64,000 nt of DNA, taken from assembly GCA_003313425.1 (NCBI GenBank), contig NHZP01000012.1, positions 1,488,001 to 1,552,000 on the forward strand, in the 5' to 3' direction. The DNA comes from Pseudopyrenochaeta lycopersici. Its lineage: Eukaryota; Ascomycota; Dothideomycetes; Pleosporales; Pseudopyrenochaetaceae. Numbering within the stretch: position 1 is the stretch's first letter; each line of letters starts with the position of its first letter. Made by a program: the position numbers and the translations under genes. This document shows positions 54,107 to 64,000 of the stretch, piece after piece. The notes below the pieces were generated by a model. The model was not told the origin of the DNA and ran no database searches. It saw only the letters and a list, made by a program, of their open reading frames with translations.

Positions 54107-55405
54107 CTAGGGTGCATTAATCGCCCTCGGCCTATTCTTCATCATACGAGTTTCGATCGTCCAACACACCGCTAGCAAACTACCGCCTGCCAAATTAAGG
54201 GCTGCGCAGTAGAACGCAACACCTCTCCACCCGGCGTCCGAGCTTTTCAAAATAGCGCCAGCAACAGGGTTCCCAGTCAAACTTGCTATTGCATTGGCGG
54301 CGAAAACCACACCTAACCTCCCACCAAGTCTGCCAATGTCTTGTGTGAGTGAAGCGGCGGTGGCAGGGATCAGACTGATTACACTCCCACTGAAAAAGCC
54401 ATACGAAAGAGCCCACACGGTCAGTCCGGCAAAGGATGTCTCTATGTACGTCCAACCTGCGGCCAGTGCGCCGCAAGCGATAGCTGCCAGGGACTGCATC
54501 AGCGCTGGGCCGAAATTGTCGGCTAGATAACTTGGAAATATGCGACCAAGCAATCCACCTGCATTTAGCACACTGAGAAGATAGTAGGGTTCTTGCCCAT
54601 GCAGTGGAAACTTGGTGTCCTTCACCCACATAGCGAGGTAGAAATATGGGACAAATGATCCGGCGAAAGCAAGAAATATTCCGCCCACAAACAATATGTA
54701 ACAGGGCTCTTGTAGGCATCGAAAGTCGTATAAGGTCCGTCTGGCAGGGTTTTGGGTCAATTCCCGACGTTGGCGTAGCAGCAGACCACCAACGCTGGTG
54801 GTGATCAAGACGACAAGCGTAATTGCCCGCATCGCCCAACTGAATCCTATGTTCGTGAGAAGTCGGCGGGTGAGGATGGGATAGACAATGCCACCGATGG
54901 ATGCACCCGTATTAGCCAGTCCAATTGCCAGTGACCGATTTTTCGTGAAATACGTGGGTATGATTGCAGTTGAAGGTACGAGGAGCAAGCTCATGCCCAA
55001 ACCGGACAATATCCCTTGCGATAAGAGAACTTGATAATAGACAGGTCGATGCTCGCTGGTAAACTCTCCACTGAACGACGTGAGGAGCGTCGCGAGCGTC
55101 ATAATAACGCAACCCACAACTATCATACGTTGTGCGAAGCCTCTGTCCACAAGTGTCCCTGTAGCAGAACCGACAAGTAGTAACAGAAATATTTGCAATG
55201 AGCCGATCCAAGAAATTAATGAGGGCGTTGGAAGGGGTGGACCAATTGAGGAGTAATACTCTTGGAAGACACCGAAAGCGTTTATTAGTCCCCTGCGATT
55301 GTCAGTAGGTGAAACTATAAAGAAAAGCAAAGCTTACCAAGTGTTGAACATGAGGAAAAAGCCCGAAATAACTTGATTCCAGGGGATGAGTTTCCCCATC
55401 GCCAT
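54107..55405 (-). CDS. MFS permease, monocarboxylate transporter (MCH) type
   Basis: Two exons, 55405-55338 and 55292-54107 (417 aa); the join gives MFNTW|GLINAFGVFQEYY, the conserved first helix and loop of fungal monocarboxylate-type carriers. SLISWIGSLQIFLLLLVG, GTLVDRGFAQRMIVVG, GILSGLGMSLLLVPSTAIIP, YFTKNRSLAIGLANTGASIG and GIVYPILTRRLL follow in the usual order. The second half has YYLLSVLNAGGLLGRIFP, LADNFGPALMQ and SGSVISLIPATAASLTQDIG. About twelve helices are predicted and the N-terminal tail is very short. Substrate is unknown: members carry monocarboxylates, riboflavin or secondary metabolites. Its strand and closeness to the aromatic monooxygenase suggest uptake or export of an aromatic compound (inference). 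It is the last intact gene before the transposon block. Confidence 0.9.
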
Positions 55406-55973
55406 TACTATTGTGCTGAGCGTGCACTTGCTGAATTATGTTGAATATACGTTTGATGTAATATACATCTATTTAACCATGAAAGCCCCCTAGAATTTTA
55501 CGTGGATGGTATTGACACTCTACAGAGCAGTTCTTGCATATTAGAGGTGAAACTGTTCCGCTCGGAAGACGGCTTTTTCATTTGCTCAAGGCCGCTAACA
55601 AGACTATTGCTTGGCTTGCAATTAAGAAGTGTGCTTAGTCTGCGTACTGATGATGCTAGTTGTGCAGCGGAATCACGCCATATGAGGAAGGCCATTGCGC
55701 AATTCACCTTGTACCTGGGTTCAAGTCAAGCATAGATGAATTTTTCGGTTGACCCTCGACACTCAGGGACGGCGACAGTATGATTTGCCTCGGTATCTGT
55801 GCTCTTATTTAAAGGACACAATTTTCTCCTAACACTACAGGGGGGCTGGTAAGACACATTTTACGATTGAGTCTCAAAACAACCTAAGGACATCGGGCTA
55901 TCGCGTTTCGCTTAGCCATGCAAACACTTACTCTTGTTAATATTTAGTGTTAAATAGAGCGCTTAGAAATGAT
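55406..55973. other. Transition region from genes to transposon block
   Basis: 568 bp upstream of the permease. Base composition turns AT-rich towards the right; one short open frame (55502-55735) has no motif. Confidence 0.5.
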
Positions 55974-56211
55974 TGTAAGGCAGACTTTGCAGCATAATTA
56001 GGACAGTCTAGTCGAGAGGAACTCTATTCAAAAGGACATAGACAAAATAGCAGATGCCTCTTGCCTTCAGAGTAAGAGGCCTAATTAAATACATGAAAGG
56101 GCAGCCTATAGCTTCCATACTAGGCTGAATTCAGCTTAACAAAAGGTTGGCAAGAGCCGCTACCTTTACCTAGTAAGTTTCAGCTAGTTTGTATAGATCG
56201 AGCCCTTACTA
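55974..56211. repeat. Degenerate LTR copy A
   Basis: Starts TGTAAGGCAG and shares, in order, AGGACAGTCT, AAAAGGA, ATAGACAAAATAGCAGAT, CCTCTTGCCTTCAG, ATACATGA and TACC blocks with the intact LTR at 58178. It is shorter and diverged. The right boundary is approximate. It reads as a solo or truncated relative of the same LTR family. Confidence 0.65.
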
Positions 56212-56266
56212 TTTAAGACTAATAGTAGTTTACTAGTATAGGAAGAACAGTTTTATAGTAGACTGT

Positions 56267-56305
56267 TGTAAGGCAGTTAACACGCACAGTTAGGACAGTC
56301 TTAGT
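56267..56305. repeat. LTR copy B, interrupted after 39 bp
   Basis: TGTAAGGCAGTTAACACGCA and the following AGTTAGGACAGTCTTAGT match the first 39 bp of the LTR at 58178 with only two differences. Similarity then stops abruptly at CAGGGTTGCCG, as expected if another element inserted into the LTR. Confidence 0.75.
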
Positions 56306-58177
56306 CAGGGTTGCCGTTTTTTAGTAATAGTAATTACTTAGTAATTACTAAGTAATAGTAATTACTAATTACTAAAGGTAACTAGTAATAGTAATTACTA
56401 TTACTAAAGGTACTTAGTAATTACTATAGTAATTACTAAAAGTCTAATAGTAATTACTTAGTAATTACTAAGTAATTACTATTACTAAAAATAGAAATTT
56501 ATAATTAATAGTATTTATAATATTTTATTAGCTAGTTTATTATATAGTAATTAAATTAAAGATAATACTACATAAATAAACGTATATAATTATTTACTTC
56601 TAATAGTTTTAAAGAAATAGATATATATATTTTAACTAAATAACTAACTAACTAATTCTATTTTTTTAATTTTATATTACTTTATAAGTTTTTTTTCCTT
56701 TTTTTTAGTAAAGTTATATATACTCTACTATTATTCTATTTTAACTATAGACTCTAAATACTCTAGTTTATTTAAATTAGAACTAATAAAGTCTATATAT
56801 AAACTAGAATATCTTTTAACAGCTTTTAACTCTTCTATAGTATAAAATATCTTATTATAGATATTTAAACTATCTAAAAAATATAAATTGTCTCTAATAA
56901 ACTCTTCTTTTATAGCTAAAAGGTTATCTTTATTGTTTAGATAATCTTTTATATTATTTACTTCTTTAGAAGTAATAAGACACTTAGTAGTAAAGCTTCT
57001 TATAAGATCTATTAAAATTAATATATCTATATAATAAAAGTATTTAATAATATAAAACTTACTAAAATCTTTAAATAAAATACTAGTTTTTATAAGGTAT
57101 TTATTTATACTTTCTAAAATAGTAGATAAAGTACTATCTATACTATTATTATCTAGTATAAATAAATACTCTAAATCTATGTTTGCTTTCTTTAATAAAT
57201 CTATTATTATATTAGTATTTAGATATATATAATAAGTAAAAGTTTTTTACTTACTTAAAGTAACTCTTAATCTATCTTTATTAAAATAGCTTAATCTATT
57301 TATATAATAAACTATCCTTAAAGTATTAAGGTAATCTACTATATAAGTAGAGTTTTTATCTATAAAATTTTAATTAGTTTTAATTTATAAGTTAGTTATA
57401 TAAGTTATATACCTTTTATATTTCTATAATTATTAATTATAGCTTTTATAGTAGAGTCTACTTTCGTAGGCTTTACTACTAAACTATTATTAATAGTAGT
57501 AGAAATAAAAGAAGCTTTAGTAAGCATTTTTTAAAGTAAATATAGCTAAAAAAAAATAGTTAGATTAATATTCTTTAAAGTTTAAAAAACTTACTAGTAG
57601 TAATACTATCTAAAAGTTTATAACTAGTAAGATATTTAGTTTAAGTAAATAAAACAGCTAGTATAGTTACTAAATCTAGAAATAGATTACTTTCTAGTAC
57701 TATTAAAAAATTAATTATATTAAAAAGTATTAATGCTATAGAAGATAAAGAAGAAAGTATAAATAATAATTTATTATTTAAAGATGAAGTTAATCTAAAC
57801 TTATTTAGTAAAAAAGGAAAAGAAATATTATTATCTATAGAAGATAGAGAAGAAGAAGAAAATATAGAAGATAAAAGTACTACTAGTATTACTAGTTATA
57901 ATAGTAGTAATAGCTTTAGTAGTAATATTAGTAATAATAGTAATAATAGTAATAAAAGTAAAAATAGTAAAAGTAGTAGAAATAGTAGTACTAGTCTTAA
58001 TAGTATTAATATAGAATAGATTTTTAGATATTTAGATATTTATATAAGTAGTAGTATATATCAGTGATAGGCGAAATTAGTAAAATTAGTAAATTAGTAA
58101 TTACTAATTTATTAAAAGTTAAATAATATTATATAAAACTATTATAAACTTATAGATAAATACTAGTAAGTAGTAAG
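56306..58177. mobile_element. Extremely AT-rich inserted element (hAT-like end?), truncated by LTR element
   Basis: About 1.9 kb with almost no G+C. It begins CAGGGTTGCCG, which resembles the terminal inverted repeats of some hAT DNA transposons, directly at the point where LTR copy B is broken. The 8 bp before it, GTCTTAGT, would fit a hAT-size target duplication. No matching inverted end occurs before 58177, where the next LTR starts. Inside, a plus-strand frame ends at 58019 after a Ser/Asn-rich stretch, and a minus-strand frame begins with ATG near 57530 and soon meets TAA. Both look like mutated coding remains. Element class is a tentative call from the end sequence only. Confidence 0.5.
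56322..56490. repeat. Array of TAGTAATTACTA-type palindromes
   Basis: Repeated overlapping units of TTAGTAATTACTAAG and TAGTAATAGTAATTAC, nearly self-complementary, in about 170 bp. A similar patch (TTAGTAATTACTAATTT) lies near the other end at about 58095, consistent with subterminal repeats of the inserted element. Confidence 0.8.
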
Positions 58178-58479
58178 TGTAAGGCAGTTAACACGCACAG
58201 TTGGGACGGTCTTAGTTAAAGAAACTTAATTTAAAAGGAAATAGACAAAATAGCAGATACCTCTCACCTTCAGGGGAGAGGTGCTGCCTATATACATGAG
58301 CTAGAGCAGGCTAGTCCTGATCCAGTTACCTAGCTTGGTAAAAGGTAAGAGGTAACAGTTACCTTTCACCTGCGTCTAGTAACTTAGCAGGATCGTTACC
58401 TTTCACCTGCGTCTAGTAACTTAGAAGGATTGAACCCTTTTACCTGCGTCTAGTAACCTGAAAGGATTAAACCCTAACA
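58178..58479 (-). repeat. 3' long terminal repeat of the minus-strand retrotransposon
   Basis: About 302 bp bounded by TG...CA (TGTAAGGCAG on the left, CCCTAACA on the right in plus orientation). On the minus strand it begins TGTTAGGG and is preceded by a polypurine tract, which marks it as the 3' LTR of an element whose coding remains lie to the right. Candidate 5-bp target duplication on the left is GTAAG (58173-58177). The partner LTR lies beyond the window. Confidence 0.8.
58358..58469. repeat. Three 37-bp tandem repeats within the LTR
   Basis: Units start at 58358, 58395 and about 58432. Each contains ACCTGCGTCTAGTAAC followed by a GGAT-containing spacer; units 1 and 2 are nearly identical and unit 3 is diverged. 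Confidence 0.8.
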
Positions 58480-58493
58480 CGACCCCCCCCTTT
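58480..58493 (-). other. Polypurine tract of the retrotransposon
   Basis: On the minus strand AAAGGGGGGGGTCG lies directly before the LTR start TGTTAGGG. This is the expected position of the plus-strand DNA primer of an LTR element. Confidence 0.7.
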
Positions 58494-59011
58494 AAAATAG
58501 TAAGGGCCTCTAAACTAAGAGACAAAAATTTAAGATAAAATATAAGAAAACCGTTTACTGCTAAGTCCCTCTAACTTAGTAAATCTAGTAATAGGCTTTA
58601 TATAGCGCTGCGCATATCTAAACAGTTTCTTATATAAAATCGCTAAGCTCTAAGGTGTTTTCTAACACTTCTACCCTATAACGCGAAAATAGAACCTAAA
58701 GACCTTTATACAATATATATAGGAGTAACCTAGGTTCCTAGACGTAGCGCGTAAAGCGAGGCGCACTGCGCAAAGTAAGGGCGAAGGCAAGCAATCTTAA
58801 GGCTATAGATGCGCGAATTAAGGCTAGAGGCGCGCAAATTAAGGCAAATTAAGGCGCGCTAACTTAAGTAAAACTATTTAGATACCTTTGTTGCCGCTAA
58901 GATACTCTTCTGCAGCTAGCCTATCCTTATTAAGTAGTAACTAATTTAGAGGCATGCGATAAGTAGGTAGCTTAGGCTTATTAGGCTGTCGCTAATAAAA
59001 CAGATAAGCGT

Positions 59012-59156
59012 CGTAGTTATTAGGGTACTTAGTTGCTAGGTGCTAGGTAGGTTTTAGGTATCTAGTCTATTTAATTAGGTACTGCTACTCGCGCTTTTAG
59101 CGGCCTTTAACGCTAGTTTACTAGTAATTAAGAAAATTATTAATAAGCTACTTGTC
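59012..59156 (-). pseudogene. Chromodomain remnant of the retrotransposon
   Basis: Minus-strand translation gives YLINNFLNY, then REQYLIK and a block resembling WKGYP..TWEPA in mutated form. This is the (Y/W)xVExIL...YLVKWxGY pattern of integrase-linked chromodomains, which guide insertion to heterochromatin. Confidence 0.65.
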
Positions 59157-59659
59157 TTAAACCTTACTATTAGGATTAATTACCTTAATAGCTACTAGCT
59201 AAGCTAGCACTTAATCTAGAAGCTCTTTTAAGGGCGTAAGCTAAAGAAGCTTAAGGTAAAACATAGGAAAAACTCTGCTGCCTAACATGTTTAGTAGAAG
59301 GTCTAATTAATACGCCTAGCTGTTATACACGACTTTCATAATACTGTAGGCCCTGCCTACTTAAGGTCCAGCTTCTTTAATTCCTGTTTAGTAGACTAAT
59401 TAATTATGTTAACTATAACTTAGTCTCTAACAGCGTACTTTAGCACTAATTAGCGAGAGGTGTTAGCGTAGTAAGCTTATTCTTATTAAGCCTATAGTAT
59501 TTATTCTTATAAATAAGTAACTAGGTCTGCGTAGGTGTTTATAAGCTTATCTGCTTAGATTTTATTACTAGCTGCAGCGCTACTAAGCTTTTTATTACAG
59601 TTTTCCCCTAGGTATATACTACTATAAAAGTAATATCTAAGATCTATAAAGAATAGTGT

Positions 59660-60200
59660 TATACCTGTAGAGGCGTTACCTATATTATTAGCCTAAAACT
59701 TAGTAACGTAAAGCTAGGCAGCCTAGTTAGTTTACGCGTAGTTAATATACTAACAAAGATAAATTTCTAAGGCTTAATTTACCTGCTTAGTCTACCTATC
59801 TAATTTAGGGTAATAGGCTGTTAATAAGCGCTGTTAGATACGCAGTCGCTTATAGACCTACCTTTAAAACTAACTAATAAAATTTAAACTGTAGTTAGAG
59901 ATAATACTAAGGGGAATACTATATAATTTAAAGACCTCTATAAAGCACCTAGCAGCTTTAGCTACAGTATAGCTATATATAGGGAAAAAATACTGTCTTT
60001 TTATAAGGCAGTCTATAATAATAAGGATATTCTTAAAAGTATAGCTATCTAGCTAAGAGGCAGGTAAATCTTAAATAAAATTAACTAAAATTTCTGTCTA
60101 GCGTCTATAAGGCACTAGCAGTAGCTATAAGTAACTATGCTTACTGTCCTAAGGGCTTTTTATTTAGTAATAAGTAGCGCACGCGTTATAATACTGTTTA
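59660..60200 (-). pseudogene. Integrase core remnant
   Basis: Minus-strand reading shows NILIIIDCLIK, SYTVAKAARCFIEVFKLY, SIPLSIIS, LTAYYPKLDRQTKQVN and ALEIYL, interrupted by stops. These match the DDE integrase core (D in the VIVDRLTK block, the STAYHPQTDGQTERVN block, E in NQALE). The zinc-binding HHCC part should lie to about 60400 but is hard to read. Confidence 0.8.
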
Positions 60201-60834
60201 ATTAATAGGTGCATCTTTAGCTAGTAATACTGTAAGTATATAAGAAAGAACGTGTTACGAGGGCCCTTATAACTAGTAATTTAATAGTTATAATATAACT
60301 CTATAATACGTTAGCGTAACTATAGGTTAGAAGGCACGTAAAGCCTAGTCTTATCTATCTATAGGCGTTAGGAAGCTCCTTTACCTATACTTAACAGGTC
60401 TGCAGTAGAGAAATAGTAGCTATTCTTATAAAACTATAATAGTAATTTAGCAGTTTCTATATTAATAGCTTTAAAGGCCTTTTTAGCTATAGCGTTGTTA
60501 GCGTACGCAGCGTCTAGGATTTCTTCTGTTAACTAATAGTTGTCCTCGTAACAGGGTAGTAAAGGATCTATTATACTATTAATAGGCGTAGGATTATTAT
60601 TATTATTATTAAATTCTATAAGAAAGTCTATTTTATAAGCGCAGGTAAAGTAAAATTATACTACCTTAGCTTATTCCTAGAATATTTAGTCTAGGGACTT
60701 AGGTTAACTAAGGGCTAAGGCGCGTAAGGCTGTTATAACTGCTAGTTATATGCCTAAAGAGAGCACTTAGGGTCTAAGAATAGTAGCCTGTATACTATAA
60801 TAAGGGTCTTCTACGTCTGTTAGGGTATCCTAAA

Positions 60835-61270
60835 GTTAATAGCTTAAAGCGTCTACTTTACTATTAGTTTCCTTAGAGGTATAGATAATCTTAAAGTTAA
60901 ACTAGCTAAGAAATAAGAACTACTATACTTACTATTAGCTAAGTTTTTTAGTTATTATAAACTATTCTAGGTTCTTATAGTCTATTATTACCTATATTAG
61001 TTAAGAAGAGCCTATAAGTTTAGGCTCCTATTCCTTAAATACCTATATAATTACTATAAGTTTAAGATTATAGATATTATAGTTATACTCTACTAAGGAG
61101 TATTTCTTTAAAAAGAAAGTAATAAGTTATAAGACGTCCTTATTATTATATTACTTTATAACCTTACCTAATACCTATCTTAACGTATTAGTAAAGATAT
61201 AGATTTACTTAGTAGGATTAAAATACTTTAATACTATGCCTACACGAAATACTACTTTAAGAGCTTTAAA
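60835..61270 (-). pseudogene. RNase H remnant
   Basis: Minus-strand reading shows KKYSLVEYNYNIYNLKLIVI, IIDYKNLE and FNFKIIYTSKETNSKVDALS with stops between. These match the SRKLTPAExNY, TDHKNLEYF and GKxNxKADALSR blocks of Ty3/gypsy RNase H. Confidence 0.8.
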
Positions 61271-61429
61271 AGCTTTTACTTCCTCCTCCTCCTATATAAT
61301 TAGCTTATAATAAACCTTCTTATAGGCAGGTTTATTAGGATTACTACTTTTCTTTTCTATAATAGTAGCCTTAATAAGGCGTATAAGTAGTAACGCTATC
61401 TTTAAGTAGCCTTTAATAAAGCGCTGGGA

Positions 61430-62330
61430 GAAGCTAGTATACCTAAGGAAAGCGAGCATATCTTAGGCAGTCTTTAGTATTTCTTATTACTATACAGCCT
61501 TAATCTTCTTAGGGTTAATTTTAACGCCCTTATTTATAATTATTATACTTAGGAACTTAATATAGTCTATATAAAATTCTAATTTACGCGGGTCTATATA
61601 GAACTCTTTTTCTTTAAGGCGCGTAAGCACCTTTTTTATATACTCTATATAGGCTTCTACTAATTCTAAGAAAACTAAGATATTATCTAGATAGGCGGTA
61701 TAAAACTTATTAAGGTACTTAAAAAGAGCGCTATTAATTACCTTTTAAAATATAGCTAGAGTATTACAGAGGCTTATAGGCATTACGCAGTATTAATAAG
61801 TGCCCTAACGCGTAGAGAAGGCAGTAAGCTACTCTAAACTAGGCTTTATATAAATTTAATAAAAAGCGTGTATAATATTAAATTTAGAAAAGATAATAGC
61901 TTTATTAAGCTTAGCTAAAGTCTCGCAGAAGAAAAGAATTAGGTATTAATCTTTAACAGAAGCTTTATTAAGGTCTTAATAATCTACGCAGACTTAGATA
62001 CTACTGCTAGGTTTAGTAATAATAAGTAAGTTATTTTGTGCAGTAGAGGGTCCTTAGAAGATAAAATCCTAGGCCTCTATCTCCTAAATATATTACTTAA
62101 TAGCTTTAAACTATTTACTAGAAAATAGTCTTACTTAATAATTAGGTACTTTAGCTCCTAGCTTAAGCTTAATCTTATAGTTATATTCTAAGTAATCTAG
62201 GAGCTTAGCTATAGCTACTTTATTAAATATAAGAATAATTAAGGTATATTCCTTAAGTAGGTGCGGAGGTAGGATGTCTTTTAATAAGACTTCCTTAGGA
62301 GGGTTAAAGAACTTATTATAGTCCTTTTAT
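61430..62330 (-). pseudogene. Reverse transcriptase remnant
   Basis: Minus-strand reading shows FYTAYLDNILVF (the YxDD catalytic box region), YIDYIKFLSIIIINKGVKIN, and upstream a mutated VDYRxLN...KDxYPLP region and ALFKYLNK. Block order and spacing are those of gypsy-type RT; stops interrupt every block. Confidence 0.85.
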
Positions 62331-62654
62331 ACCGCTGCATAATAGATTTTCTATAACACTCTTAGTAGTAAGCAATAAACTATTATAAATAGAGGGTAGT
62401 TTTTTTATTTAGTAAACGCCTAAATAGCTCTTAGTAAGATAACCTTAATACCTACTATAAGTTTAGTTTGCTAGTGTAGTACTTAGTGTTCGTCGTCTAG
62501 CTTTACTAGGGCTGCAGTATCTAACTTTACCTGTTATTAGCTAGTCTTACCTTTATTCCTACTATCTATAGAGGAACTAGGCTGTGTAGAGACGTTAGGC
62601 GTGGCTTACTCGCAGACGACTTATAGTGTATATAAGTGTTGCTAGCATTCTGTT

Positions 62655-62705
62655 TAGTAGTATGCGTTAGGGAATTTAATTATACCCTAACAGTAGTTAA
62701 AGCAT
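62655..62705 (-). pseudogene. Gag zinc-knuckle remnant
   Basis: Minus-strand reading CFNYC then GIIKFPNAYY fits a degraded CxxCxxxGHxxxxC knuckle (CFNCGxxGHFxxxCPNA). Position upstream of the RT remnant on the minus strand agrees with gag-pol order. Confidence 0.5.
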
Positions 62706-64000
62706 AGTGCGTATAGTTTCCTCTAGCAGAATCCTAATACTAAGTTAAAGGCCTTATACTAGTTAAGAATATAAGTAGAAGTATACTTAAAGTAAGAATT
62801 AATTTTTATATAGAATTTAACTCTATAAGTAATAGATTCTAAAGTAATACTTTTATATCCTTTATATATAATAGGCGTAATAAGAGGAATTAGTTAGAAC
62901 CCTTAGGTAAGCTAGAGGAACTGCTGTAAGATAAAGTTTGTATCTACTCTGTTGTCTGCTAATGTCCGGGCGACGTAGGGGGCGTTTTCTTATTATCTAA
63001 TTATACTTATAAAAGTAAACTAGTCTAGGCTGTCTAGATATAGCTTATCTTTCTAGATAGCCTGCGTGCGTCGCAGGAGTACCTGCGCTATAAGCTTATA
63101 TATACTGCCCTAGTAAGTAGTAGCTAGTGTAGTTTCCTAAGACTAATTATTAACCTTAGATAAAGGACTTTTATCTAGGGTTACTCTTCTCCTAAATAAA
63201 TAATAACTTTAGCTTTATTACTATTACTATTAGAGGCTTCTTTATAGTTAGAATTACTAGTCTCTAGGCTTACGTGCACATAATAATTAGTAGCTAAGTT
63301 ACTGCGCGGATTTCCTTAATACTAGTTATAGCTAGAGTCCGCGTTATAAGGCTTAGGACTGTTAGCTAGCTTATAGTTACCTATTCTATTATCTTTAAAT
63401 AATAGACGTAGGCCTAGAGTAGGCTTACTAGCTTTCTTAATAGGCTTATCTGCCGCTGTCCTTAGAACAAATTTACAAGGCGGTGCTAGGCTTAGTCTAG
63501 CTAGCGCGTTACGCCCCTTTATTTAATTAGCGAGATACTAAGGTAATTACTAGAGGTTGTAGCTCTAACATGTATTATTAATTATATTGTAAAGAGATTA
63601 GAAGTTAGCAGTAGTATAGACAGCGGGCGCGCTACTAAGGCTCTGTTAGAGATAGCCTGGAAGCTTAGCCTAAAGCTTATACGCTTAAGTTACAGCAATC
63701 TATCTAAGCTAAGTAGTAATAGCGTTAAACTCTGTCTAAAACAGAGCCTATACTTTAACTATAGTAGGGTATTCTAGCGAGCTACGTTCTAAGAAGACTA
63801 AAGTATTATATTACTATTCTACTATAACGTAGTAGTTACAGTTACTAAAGATAAAGTTAAGGATATAAAAACACTTAAAGTCGTCCTTATATTAATATAA
63901 AAACCTATTAGGCTCTTATAGTAAGGTTTAAGTAGAACTACTAGTAGCTTAAAAGATAAATTATGCTTATATATTATTATATTACTAGTTTAACCTGTTA

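Larger units (their letters stand above)
58494..64000 (-). mobile_element. RIP-degraded Ty3/gypsy chromovirus, internal region (partial)
   Basis: On the minus strand, going right to left, the order is gag zinc knuckle, reverse transcriptase, RNase H, integrase, chromodomain, polypurine tract and LTR: the chromovirus order. All frames are broken by many TAA/TAG codons at positions where CAA, CAG, CGA or TGG would be expected, and TpA is very frequent, as left by repeat-induced point mutation. No open frame longer than about 60 codons survives. The 5' LTR, primer site and most of gag lie past the window end. The element cannot move on its own. Confidence 0.88.

Noticed and set aside
51184..55405. 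Secondary-metabolite gene cluster
   Set aside because: No backbone synthase, transcription factor or other tailoring gene is present; only two genes in the interval.
56322..56490. Regular repeats considered as a CRISPR-like or satellite array
   Set aside because: Units are overlapping palindromes without spacers of constant length, in a eukaryotic transposon context; treated as subterminal repeats.
58061..58110. CAGTGATAGGCG considered as the opposite terminal inverted repeat of the AT-rich element
   Set aside because: It is in the same orientation as the left end, not inverted, and does not match it well.
1..64000. tRNA, rRNA or CRISPR features
   Set aside because: I looked for B-box-like GGTTCGAATCC motifs and cloverleaf partners in the gaps and found none convincing. 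A covariance-model scan would settle it.

Overview
The window is nuclear DNA of a filamentous ascomycete (Pezizomycotina, possibly Dothideomycetes). Genes are compact and intron-containing, with introns mostly 45-240 nt, GT-AG boundaries and CTAAC/TACTAAC-like branch sites. They encode fungal housekeeping proteins, and the right end is an AT-rich block of transposon remains that looks like repeat-induced point mutation (RIP). I assembled 23 multi- or single-exon genes by eye from splice sites, reading phase and family motifs, plus a few low-confidence ORFs. Exon lists are given gene by gene.

Layout. 0-6.6 kb: phosphoethanolamine cytidylyltransferase (ECT1), a conserved fungal protein of unknown function, the NatA catalytic subunit (NAA10/ARD1) and an Alba-like protein. 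6.6-14.3 kb: a gene-poor accessory stretch with two seven-helix rhodopsin-domain (Pth11-like) membrane proteins. 14.3-26.3 kb: a small unknown protein, PEX19, the SUMO E2 enzyme UBC9, a PAB2-type nuclear poly(A)-binding protein, ER alpha-glucosidase I (GCS1/CWH41), a YFH7-like P-loop kinase and an inositol-type sugar transporter. 27-41.5 kb: ataxin-2/PBP1, BUD6/AIP3, the TOR-complex subunit LST8, an unknown multi-pass membrane protein and a PTC2-type PP2C phosphatase. 42.9-50.4 kb: peroxisomal acyl-CoA oxidase ending in SKL, a head-to-head pair of a secreted/ER prolyl 4-hydroxylase-like enzyme and a CxxC-less PDI-like protein ending in HTEL, and the U3 snoRNP protein MPP10. 51.2-55.4 kb: a FAD aromatic monooxygenase and a monocarboxylate-type MFS permease, a likely accessory catabolic pair. 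55.97-64 kb: nested mobile-element remains with no long ORF in any frame. They comprise LTR pieces, an extremely AT-rich element, and the 3' two-thirds of a minus-strand Ty3/gypsy chromovirus that still shows reverse transcriptase, RNase H, integrase and chromodomain remnants.

The genes are mostly independent housekeeping units, but there are local themes. PEX19 and acyl-CoA oxidase are both peroxisomal, and both have CCTCGG-type (FarA/FarB-like) hexamers close upstream. The P4H-like and PDI-like genes share one 335-bp promoter and both carry ER-entry signals. The most notable oddities are that ER pair, a probable splice-acceptor loss that disrupts the FAD-binding loop of the monooxygenase, two GC-AG introns in the PP2C gene, and a three-layer nested transposon structure whose far end can be predicted.
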